From positions 62,001 through 126,000 of the forward strand of contig NZ_JBHFEI010000012.1 in the NCBI RefSeq assembly GCF_041928815.1: DNA of 64,000 bases. The letters run 5' to 3'. The notes beneath the pieces are model-generated. The model was not told the origin of the DNA. It saw only the letters and a list, made by a program, of their open reading frames with translations, and did no database searches. The stretch is from JBHFEI01 sp041928815. GTDB taxonomy: Bacteria > Pseudomonadota > Alphaproteobacteria > Rhizobiales > Rhizobiaceae. Position 1 is the stretch's first letter. Each line of letters opens with the position of its first letter. Shown here one piece after another: positions 28,614 through 35,586 of this stretch. The position numbers and the translations under genes are program-made.

Positions 28614-30080
28614 ATGCCGTTCAACACGCCGCTCAAAGATCCGACTCTCTTCCGCCAGGCCGCGCGTGTCGGCGGCGAGTGGGTCGAGGCGGTTCCGGGC
28701 GCCTCGATCGCCGTCAACAATCCCGCCACCGGGGAGATCCTCGGCCATGTGCCGAAGCTCGGCGCCGCCGAGACGAAGGCGGCGATCGCTGCCGCGCAAG
28801 CCGCGCAGGTGGAATGGGCGGCGCGCACGGCCAAGGAACGTTCCGGCATCCTGCGCGCCTGGTTCGACCTGATGATCGCCAACAAGGACGATCTGGGGCG
28901 CATCCTGACGCTCGAGCAGGGCAAGCCGCTGGCCGAGGCGACGGGCGAAATCGTCTACGGCGCGAGCTTCATCGAATGGTTCGCCGAGGAAGCCCGCCGG
29001 ATCTACGGCGACATCGTGCCCGGCCACCAGAAGGACAAGCGCATCCTCGTCATGAAGCAGCCGATCGGCGTGGTCGCGGCGATCACGCCCTGGAACTTCC
29101 CCAACGCGATGATCACGCGCAAGGCAGGCCCCGCTTTCGCCGCCGGCTGCGCCTTGGTGCTGAAGCCCGCCTCGCAGACGCCGTTCTCGGCGATCGCGCT
29201 TGCCGTCCTCGCCGAGCGCGCCGGCCTGCCGAAGGGGCTCTTCAGCGTCATCACCGGCTCCGCCCGCGAGATCGGCGCCGAGATGACGTCGAACCCGGTC
29301 GTGCGCAAGCTCACCTTCACGGGGTCGACGGAGATCGGCACCGAGCTCTACCGCCAGTCGGCGCCGACCATCAAGAAGCTCGGCCTCGAGCTCGGCGGCA
29401 ACGCGCCCTTCATCGTCTTCGACGATGCCGATCTCGATGCGGCCGTCGAAGGGGCGCTGATCGCCAAGTTCCGCAACAACGGTCAGACCTGCGTCTGCGC
29501 CAACCGGATCTACGTGCAGGCCGACGTCTACGATGCCTTCGCCGACAAGCTCGCTGTTGCCGTCGGCAAGCTCAAGACCGGCAACGGCCTCGACGAGGGC
29601 GTCGTGCTCGGCCCGCTGATCGACGCGCCGGCGCTGGAAAAGGTCGAGGAGCACATTTCCGACGCGCTCGGCAAGGGCGCCCGCATCCTCCAGGGCGGCA
29701 AGCGCCACCCGCTGGGCGGCACCTTCTTCGAGGCGACCATCCTCGCCGACGTCACGTCCGACATGGCGGTCGCCCGCGAGGAGACCTTCGGCCCGCTCGC
29801 GCCGCTTTTCCGCTTCGACGACGAGGCGGACGTGATCGCCCAGGCGAACGACACGGAGTTCGGCCTCGCCTCCTATTTCTACGCCAAGGACCTCGCCCGT
29901 GTCTTCCGCGTCGCCGAGGCGCTGGAATATGGCATGGTCGGCGTCAATACCGGGCTGATCTCGACGGCGGAAGCGCCGTTCGGCGGCGTCAAGCTGTCGG
30001 GTCTCGGCCGTGAGGGGTCGCGCTACGGCATCGAGGAGTTCACCGAGATCAAATATGTCTGCCTCGGCGGCATCGCCTGA
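28614..30080 (+). CDS. gabD: NAD(P)-dependent succinate-semialdehyde dehydrogenase
   Basis: A 488-residue aldehyde dehydrogenase very close to E. coli GabD along its whole length (for example TLEQGKPLAEATGEI, IEWFAEEARRIYGD, PWNFPNAMITRKAGPA). It oxidises succinate semialdehyde to succinate. The catalytic glutamate is in LELGGNAPF and the catalytic cysteine in NNGQTCVCANRIYVQ. GAGGAGG lies 8 bases before the ATG; longer in-frame starts are not GabD-like. It is followed 95 bases later by an HpaI-type aldolase, and one known HpaI product is succinate semialdehyde. Confidence 0.93.
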   Translation: MPFNTPLKDPTLFRQAARVGGEWVEAVPGASIAVNNPATGEILGHVPKLGAAETKAAIAAAQAAQVEWAARTAKERSGILRAWFDLMIANKDDLGRILTLEQGKPLAEATGEIVYGASFIEWFAEEARRIYGDIVPGHQKDKRILVMKQPIGVVAAITPWNFPNAMITRKAGPAFAAGCALVLKPASQTPFSAIALAVLAERAGLPKGLFSVITGSAREIGAEMTSNPVVRKLTFTGSTEIGTELYRQSAPTIKKLGLELGGNAPFIVFDDADLDAAVEGALIAKFRNNGQTCVCANRIYVQADVYDAFADKLAVAVGKLKTGNGLDEGVVLGPLIDAPALEKVEEHISDALGKGARILQGGKRHPLGGTFFEATILADVTSDMAVAREETFGPLAPLFRFDDEADVIAQANDTEFGLASYFYAKDLARVFRVAEALEYGMVGVNTGLISTAEAPFGGVKLSGLGREGSRYGIEEFTEIKYVCLGGIA

Positions 30081-30175
30081 GGCGGGCTTGCATCCGGCCC
30101 CCGATGGATGCGTACGCTCGAGCGCGGCGCAGGGACCGCGTCGCCGCTCACCACACATGAAGAAGGCCGTTTGCC

Positions 30176-30973
30176 ATGCCCGCGCCCCCGAACAGCTTCA
30201 AGGCCGCCCTTCATGAACGGCGTTTCCAGGTCGGCCTCTGGGCAGCGCTTGCCAATGCCTATACGACGGAAGTCCTCTCGGGCAGCGGCTATGACTGGCT
30301 GCTCATCGATGCCGAGCACGGGCCGAACGACCTGCCGCTGATCTCGGCGCAGATCGCCGCCGCCGCGCCGAGCCATCCGATCGTCCGCCTTCCGGTCGGC
30401 GAGGCCTGGATGATCAAGCAGGTGCTCGATGCCGGTGCCCAGACGCTGCTGATCCCGATGGTCGAAAGCGTGGCGCAGGCGGAGGCGCTCGTCCGGGCGG
30501 TGCGCTATCCGCCGGCCGGCATGCGCGGCGTTGGCGCCGCGCTCGGCCGTGCCTCCCGCTTCGGCCGCATCGGCGACTATCTGACGACGGCCGACGAGGA
30601 GATCTGCCTGCTCCTGCAGATCGAGAGCCGCGCGGGGCTTGCGGCGCTCGACGGCATCGCGGCGCTCGAGGGCGTGGACGGCATCTTCATCGGCCCCTCC
30701 GATCTCGCCGCCGACATGGGCCATCTCGGCCAGTCCGGCGCCGAACCGGTGCAGCAGGCGATCGTTGACGCCTTCCGGCGCATCGGCCGCGCCGGCAAGG
30801 CGCGGGGCATCATGTCCCTTGATCTCGCCCAGTGCCATGCCTATCGCGCGATGGGCGCCGATTTCATGGCGATCGGCGCCGACGTGACCCTGCTCGCCCA
30901 GGCGGCGACGGCTTTGCGTCAGAGCTTCCTTGGCGAAGGGCCCGAGCCTGCGTCTTCTGCCTCCGGCTACTGA
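30176..30973 (+). CDS. HpcH/HpaI-family aldolase
   Basis: A 265-residue class II (metal-dependent) pyruvate aldolase. WLLIDAEHGPNDL, LIPMVESVAQAEALVRAVRYPPAGMRGVG, LLQIESRAGL and IFIGPSDLAADMGHLG carry the metal-binding glutamate and aspartate and the catalytic arginine. Known members cleave 4-hydroxy-2-oxoheptanedioate to pyruvate plus succinate semialdehyde, or 2-keto-3-deoxy sugar acids to pyruvate plus an aldehyde. Being directly behind gabD favours an aldehyde product oxidised by that enzyme. The 3' end overlaps the convergent dehydrogenase gene by 7 bases. Confidence 0.88.
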   Translation: MPAPPNSFKAALHERRFQVGLWAALANAYTTEVLSGSGYDWLLIDAEHGPNDLPLISAQIAAAAPSHPIVRLPVGEAWMIKQVLDAGAQTLLIPMVESVAQAEALVRAVRYPPAGMRGVGAALGRASRFGRIGDYLTTADEEICLLLQIESRAGLAALDGIAALEGVDGIFIGPSDLAADMGHLGQSGAEPVQQAIVDAFRRIGRAGKARGIMSLDLAQCHAYRAMGADFMAIGADVTLLAQAATALRQSFLGEGPEPASSASGY

Positions 30974-32055
30974 CCGGCGATCGCCAGCAGGCGCGGCATG
31001 GGTGTCTCCGGGCTCCACCGGTGAAAATCGACAATGCGCCGGACGAGCTTGTCGGCGTGGTGGTTGGCGATGTCGGCGAGCCGGTGGTCGAGGAACGGAT
31101 TGGCGAAGCGCTCGAGCGTCGTTGCGACATAGCGGGAGGCCTCCGCCCCGAGCCCTTTCGCCGCGAAGGCGGGCACGACCTCCGCCGCGTAGAGATCGGA
31201 CAGCGTGCCGGCGATCCGGGGCACGGCGAGGATCTCGCGGACGAATTCCGCCTCGGGCCGGTGCTCCTTCAGCCAGATGTCGGCGAGCACGGTATGGCCG
31301 AGGTTGAGGATGTGCAGCTTCAGCTTCTCGTAGGGCGTCAGGTCGTCGGTCAGCACGATGGATGGGTGTTCGCACGGGGCGACAAGGCCGGGCTGCCGCT
31401 CGATCGCCCAGAGCGCATAGGGTTCGGCCACGGCACCGGCGGGTTCCAGCGGCTCCGAGACGATACGGTCGACCAGCGTGTTGCCCCAGACGACCCCATC
31501 CTTCAGGAATCCGGCAAAGGACCGGCCGCCGATCCGTGACTCGGCCAGCGAGACAACCAGCCTCTGCAGCGTTTCGCCGTTGCGGGAGACGAGTTCGCAG
31601 GGCAGAACCGTCAACGGCCGCGCCCCGGCATCGAAGCGCGCCTTCAGCAGCACGAGGAGCTTGCCCGGAAAGGAGCGCGGCACGGTCTTTTCCGCGTCGT
31701 CCTCGCCGATCCGGTAGCCGGTGTCGCCGGTGTTGGAAATCAGCACCTCCGCCTCCTCGGCGACGATCCGGCAAAGCTCGGGCCAGGCGTCCTGGGCGGA
31801 GAGCGCACGCGTGATGCTTTTGACCTGAACCCGTTTCTCCACCCGTTCGCCGCCCTCGACGCCGCGGACGATGACGGGAAAGCCGCCCGGAGCGGCCAGC
31901 GCCGGAAGGCGGCCGGCCCGCTCGGCCGATCTGGTCGTCTGCACCACCGTGACCGGTCCGAGCGCCTTGCCCGCCGCCAGCGCCTCGCTGACGAAGAGGT
32001 CGGCATGGGCCTGAAGGAAGCGGCTGGTGCCGAATTGCACGATCGGTGTGGGCAT
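30967..32055 (-). CDS. Mannitol dehydrogenase-family (polyol/uronate) oxidoreductase, UxaB/MtlD-like
   Basis: A 362-residue NAD-dependent long-chain polyol dehydrogenase. The N-terminus IVQFGTSRFLQAHADLFVSEAL is the family nucleotide-binding start. LPCELVSRNGETLQRLV and the active-site block YEKLKLHILNLGHTVLAD with its lysine, asparagine and histidine are clear. Relatives reduce D-tagaturonate to D-altronate (UxaB), D-fructuronate to D-mannonate, or interconvert mannitol 1-phosphate. It is shorter than E. coli UxaB and nearer MtlD in length. The ATG has AAGGA 8 bases upstream. It follows gntR by 27 bases, so it is probably in one transcript with it. Confidence 0.82.
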   Translation of the reverse strand: MPTPIVQFGTSRFLQAHADLFVSEALAAGKALGPVTVVQTTRSAERAGRLPALAAPGGFPVIVRGVEGGERVEKRVQVKSITRALSAQDAWPELCRIVAEEAEVLISNTGDTGYRIGEDDAEKTVPRSFPGKLLVLLKARFDAGARPLTVLPCELVSRNGETLQRLVVSLAESRIGGRSFAGFLKDGVVWGNTLVDRIVSEPLEPAGAVAEPYALWAIERQPGLVAPCEHPSIVLTDDLTPYEKLKLHILNLGHTVLADIWLKEHRPEAEFVREILAVPRIAGTLSDLYAAEVVPAFAAKGLGAEASRYVATTLERFANPFLDHRLADIANHHADKLVRRIVDFHRWSPETPMPRLLAIAGQ

Positions 32056-32082
32056 GGTCAATCCTTCGTCGGCTTCATGGCG

Positions 32083-32961
32083 TCAGGAAATGGAGTGCAG
32101 CAGCGTCTCGCGCGCCGAACGGAGATGGCGTCGGCAGGCCGTCTCGATGGCGGCGGCGTCGCGCGAGCGCAGTGCGGCGATATAGTCGAGATGTTCCTCG
32201 ATCGCCCGCCCGTTGCGCTCGCGCTGATTCGTCTTGTTCCACTGGTAGTGATAGTGGAAGACGATCGCGATGATGTCGTAGAAATCGATGATGAAGCGGT
32301 TGCTCGATGCGCGGTGGACGAGCAGGTGGAAGCGTTCGTCGAGTTCGGAGAATTCGAGGTAGCGGCTGTCGATCGCGTGGAGGAGGCGCCGGTGCACGTC
32401 CTCGATATCGTCGAGTTCGGCCCAGGCCGGATGGCGTGCATCGAGGCCGGCGAAGCCGAGCGCGGAGCGCAGCTCGAACATTTCGCGCACCTCGGTCAGT
32501 TCGAGCGCGAATTCCCGGGTGAAGCCCTTGAGGATCCAGTGGCTGTTCGGGCGCTTCTCGATCAGGCCGAAACGGCTGAAACGGATGAGGAATTCGCGCA
32601 CGCTCGTCGTGCCGATGCCGATGTCGCGGGCAAGCTCCAGCTCGTTGATCTGCATGCCGGGCTCGGCGCCGCCGGCGAGAATCCGGCGCATGAAGCTGCG
32701 CTCGATGATCTGCGACAGCGAGTCGGTTTCCTCTGCCGGGAAGTAGTCGGCGGGCCTCGGCGCGCGCAGCACCGTTTTCGCCCGCTTGTCCCATTCGACG
32801 AGACCGAGCGCCTCCATCCGCGTCAGGATGGCGCGCACCGTCGTACGGCTCACCTTGAGCTGCGCGCCGAGTTCGGGTTCGGACGGCAGGGTGCGGGTTT
32901 CCGCGATCAGGGAGAGGCAGCGGTTGAACGCATCCTTGAAGACGGTGTTCTGCTTTGCCAT
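32083..32961 (-). CDS. GntR/FadR-type regulator with two winged-helix domains
   Basis: A 292-residue regulator with an unusual layout. A first GntR winged helix spans residues 8-66 (LPSEPELGAQLKVSRTTVRAILTRMEALGLVEW). A second winged helix spans about 84-148 (MQINELELARDIGIGTTSVREFLIRFSRFGLIEK). A C-terminal FCD ligand-binding domain runs from about 152 to 288, with the metal-site residues in LDERFHLLVH and HLDYIAALRSRD. FCD domains bind sugar acids or organic acids. It is divergent from the aldo/keto reductase gene and probably controls this locus; an inverted repeat lies between them. Confidence 0.88.
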   Translation of the reverse strand: MAKQNTVFKDAFNRCLSLIAETRTLPSEPELGAQLKVSRTTVRAILTRMEALGLVEWDKRAKTVLRAPRPADYFPAEETDSLSQIIERSFMRRILAGGAEPGMQINELELARDIGIGTTSVREFLIRFSRFGLIEKRPNSHWILKGFTREFALELTEVREMFELRSALGFAGLDARHPAWAELDDIEDVHRRLLHAIDSRYLEFSELDERFHLLVHRASSNRFIIDFYDIIAIVFHYHYQWNKTNQRERNGRAIEEHLDYIAALRSRDAAAIETACRRHLRSARETLLHSIS

Positions 32962-33047
32962 GATGGGTCTGCTCGGTCTTCTCGAAGGACAGGGTGCGGC
33001 CCGCCGGCGGCCTCCCCACTGTTCCCATCTTATCCGTTGACGCGCAA

Positions 33048-33071
33048 CTGTCTATTGCCGATAAAAGACAG
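33048..33071. promoter_or_regulatory. Candidate operator in the gntR / aldo-keto reductase intergenic region
   Basis: CTGTCTATTGCC (33048-33059) and GATAAAAGACAG (33060-33071) form a 24 bp imperfect palindrome with 9 of 12 pairs matching. It lies in the 164 bp divergent gap. The right half shares CGATAAAA with a second palindrome before the binding-protein gene, as expected for a common regulator. Confidence 0.5.
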
Positions 33072-33125
33072 GAATGCCGCCGCTCCGGCGGCGCGATCAG
33101 GCAGCGCGGGCTCAAGGACAGACGC

Positions 33126-34145
33126 ATGAAGACGAGAACCATCGGCCGGACCGACCTGGCGGTCACCGAATATTCCTTCGGGACTGCAGCGCTCGGCGGG
33201 CTTTACCGCGAATGCACGCGAGAGGCGGCGATCGACACGCTGCAGGCGGCCTGGGACAGGGGCCTGCGCTACTTCGACACCGCCCCCTGGTATGGCCTCG
33301 GCCTCGCCGAACGCCGGGTCGGCGACTTCCTGCGCGACAAGCCGCGCGACAGCTACGTCTTGTCGACCAAGGTCGGGCGGCTGCTGCGCCCGGTGCCCGA
33401 CGACAAGGTGCCGGATTATTCCTACGTCAAGCCGCTCTCCTTCGATGCCGACTACGACTACAGCTATGACGGGATCATGCGCTCGGTCGAGTTCAGCTAT
33501 GCCCGGCTCGGGCTGAACCGGATCGACATCCTCTATGTCCATGACATCGGCGTCTACACCCACGGGGCGGCGCGCAACGCCGTGCTGATCGATCAGCTCC
33601 TCTCCTCGGGCCTCAAGGCGCTGGAGGCGTTGAAATCCAGCGGGGCGATCAGGGCCTACGGGCTCGGCGTCAACGAAGTGCCCGTCTGCCTGGAGGTGAT
33701 GCGCCAGGCCGCGCTCGACTGCATCCTGCTTGCCGGGCGCTACACGCTGCTCGACCGCTCGGCCGTGGCGGAGCTCATTCCGGCGTGCGTGGCGGCAGGC
33801 ACGTCGCTCGTCGTCGGCGGCGTCTTCAATTCCGGCATCCTCGCGACTGGAGCGACGGAGGGTGCGCATTTCGACTACAGGCCGGCGGACGCGGATGTCC
33901 TCGCCAGGGTGAAGGCCATGGAGGCCGCGGCGGCCGGCCTTGGCCTGCCGCTCGCCGCGCCGGCGATCCAGTTTCCGCTGTCCCATCCGGCTGTCGCCTC
34001 CGTGCTGCTCGGCACCGCCAAGCCGGCGAGCCTCGCGCGCAACATGGACCTGACCGAATCGCCGCTTGGCGCCGCCGACTTTGCCGCCTTCGAGCCCCAC
34101 ACGCTGGTCGCGCCGCCGCTCGGCACCGAGGCGGTCCGCGAGTAG
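33126..34145 (+). CDS. Aldo/keto reductase, L-fucose / L-galactose (D-threo-aldose) 1-dehydrogenase-like
   Basis: A 339-residue NAD(P)-dependent aldo/keto reductase. The catalytic tetrad is visible: D51 and Y56 in YFDTAPWYGLGLAERRVGDFL, K82 in LSTKVG, and H139 in DILYVHDIG. It resembles the group containing D-threo-aldose 1-dehydrogenase, plant L-galactose dehydrogenase and pyridoxal 4-dehydrogenase, which oxidise C1 of sugars such as L-fucose and L-galactose to lactones. The ATG follows AAGGA. It is the first gene of the rightward half of the sugar locus, so an aldose-oxidising role fits best. Confidence 0.85.
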   Translation: MKTRTIGRTDLAVTEYSFGTAALGGLYRECTREAAIDTLQAAWDRGLRYFDTAPWYGLGLAERRVGDFLRDKPRDSYVLSTKVGRLLRPVPDDKVPDYSYVKPLSFDADYDYSYDGIMRSVEFSYARLGLNRIDILYVHDIGVYTHGAARNAVLIDQLLSSGLKALEALKSSGAIRAYGLGVNEVPVCLEVMRQAALDCILLAGRYTLLDRSAVAELIPACVAAGTSLVVGGVFNSGILATGATEGAHFDYRPADADVLARVKAMEAAAAGLGLPLAAPAIQFPLSHPAVASVLLGTAKPASLARNMDLTESPLGAADFAAFEPHTLVAPPLGTEAVRE

Positions 34146-34484
34146 GGACGCCTCGGCCGGCGTGGCGCGCACACGGTTGCGCCGACCTAAAATGGATTGA
34201 AAATTCCGTTATAGAAAAAAATGGAATGAATGAACTGAATTTCGCTTGCAATTCTGTCGACCTGCGGTAGCGTAGGGCCAGTCGCGGTCAGGACGCGGCG
34301 GAGGAACCGGATGGGGTCGCGGGGAGGCGACGGGCATCCGCAGATCGCTGCAACCGCTCCCTTGCAATTCGCCAGCGATGGGACTAGCGTGACGCGGTAA
34401 AGTGTTTTTTATCGATAAAATCCGGTCGCCGCGCCCCGGCCGGATTCGAGGAGACGGAACAGGGTTGCTGTCGGAGGAGAATCC
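34146..34484. promoter_or_regulatory. Long AT-richer regulatory gap before the binding-protein gene
   Basis: This 339 bp gap has no gene. It is richer in A and T than its surroundings near 34190-34260 and 34400-34425. It contains an inverted repeat ATTCC (34203-34207) with GGAAT (34223-34227), and the palindrome annotated separately at 34407-34420. The transporter promoter is probably here, but no single convincing -35/-10 pair stands out. Confidence 0.55.
34407..34420. promoter_or_regulatory. Perfect palindrome, candidate operator of the transporter genes
   Basis: TTTTATCGATAAAA is a perfect 14 bp palindrome 64 bases before the start codon of the binding-protein gene. With its left flank (GTGTTTT) it resembles the candidate operator at 33048-33071. 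Confidence 0.5.
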
Positions 34485-35474
34485 ATGAAATTGACCAAGA
34501 GCATGCTGTCGCGCCGCAGCTTCACGGCGCTCGCCGGAGCGGCGCTCTTCGCCACGATGTCGCCGGTCGCGTCCTTCGCCCAGGACGTCACCATCCCGAT
34601 CATCGTCAAGGACACGACGTCATTCTACTGGCAGATCGTGCTCGCCGGCGCCCGTGCCGCCGGCAAGGATCTCGGCGTCAACGTTCCCGAACTCGGCGCC
34701 CAGTCCGAGGCCGACATCAACGGCCAGATCAGCATCCTCGAAAATGCCGTCGCCGGCAGCCCTGCCGCCGTCGTCATCTCGCCGACGGAATTCAAGGCGC
34801 TCGGCAAGCCGATCGACGAGGCCGCCAAGGCCGTTCCGATCATCGGCATCGATTCCAGCGCCGACTCGAAGGCCTTCACCTCGTTCCTGACCACCGACAA
34901 CGTTCAGGGCGGGCGCATCGCCGCCGACGGCCTCGCCGCGGCGATCAAGGAAGCGACCGGCAAGGAAGAGGGCGAAGTCGCCATCATCACCTCGCTTCCG
35001 GGCGTCGGCTCGCTCGACCAGCGCCATGAAGGCTTCATGGAGCAGATCAAGGCGAAATATCCGGGCCTGAAGGTCATCGCCGACAAATATGCCGACGGCC
35101 AGGCGACCACCGGCCTCAACATGATGACCGACCTGATCACCGCCAATCCGAACCTCGTCGGCGTCTTCGCCTCGAACCTGATCATGGCACAGGGCGTCGG
35201 CCAGGCGATCGCGGAAAACAAGCTCGGCGACAAGATCAAGGTCATCGGCTTCGACAGCGACGAGAAGACGGTCGGCTTCCTCAAGGAAGGCGTGCTTGCC
35301 GGCCTCGTCGTTCAGGATCCCTACCGCATGGGCTATGACGGCGTGAAGACGGCGCTCGCCGTCTCCAAGGGCGAGAAGGTCGAGACCTTCGTCGACACCG
35401 GCGCCAATCTGGTGACCAAGGCCAACATGGCCGATCCGAAGATCGACGCGCTGCTGAACCCGAAGGTCAACTGA
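34485..35474 (+). CDS. Sugar ABC transporter periplasmic binding protein, RbsB type
   Basis: A 329-residue periplasmic sugar-binding protein of the peripla_BP_4 (ribose/galactose-type) family. The N-terminus MKLTKSMLSRRSFTALAGAALF has a twin-arginine pattern (SRRSF, arginines 10 and 11), and a cleavage site after FA-32 is likely, so export may use Tat. The mature part holds ISILENAVAGSPAAVVISPTEFKAL, VPIIGIDS, VIGFDSDEKTVGFLKEGVLAGLVVQDPYRMGYDGVK, all typical. It is followed by a strong hairpin and then the ATPase and permease genes. The ligand is unknown; the neighbours suggest an L-sugar or aldonic acid. Confidence 0.93.
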   Translation: MKLTKSMLSRRSFTALAGAALFATMSPVASFAQDVTIPIIVKDTTSFYWQIVLAGARAAGKDLGVNVPELGAQSEADINGQISILENAVAGSPAAVVISPTEFKALGKPIDEAAKAVPIIGIDSSADSKAFTSFLTTDNVQGGRIAADGLAAAIKEATGKEEGEVAIITSLPGVGSLDQRHEGFMEQIKAKYPGLKVIADKYADGQATTGLNMMTDLITANPNLVGVFASNLIMAQGVGQAIAENKLGDKIKVIGFDSDEKTVGFLKEGVLAGLVVQDPYRMGYDGVKTALAVSKGEKVETFVDTGANLVTKANMADPKIDALLNPKVN

Positions 35475-35488
35475 TCGATCGCCCGCGC

Positions 35489-35513
35489 CCGGCGAATGTC
35501 CCGCATTCGCCGG
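35489..35513 (+). terminator. Intercistronic hairpin after the binding-protein gene
   Basis: CCGGCGAATG pairs perfectly with CATTCGCCGG across a 5-base loop, with no T-tract. Such hairpins behind binding-protein genes commonly protect the upstream message and lower downstream expression, which suits the need for more binding protein than membrane parts. Confidence 0.75.
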
Positions 35514-35586
35514 CATGCATAAGGACATGTCTCGCCGCGCCAGAACGAAAGGCGCGGCGGACGTCGCGGAAGACGGGGAGGACACC

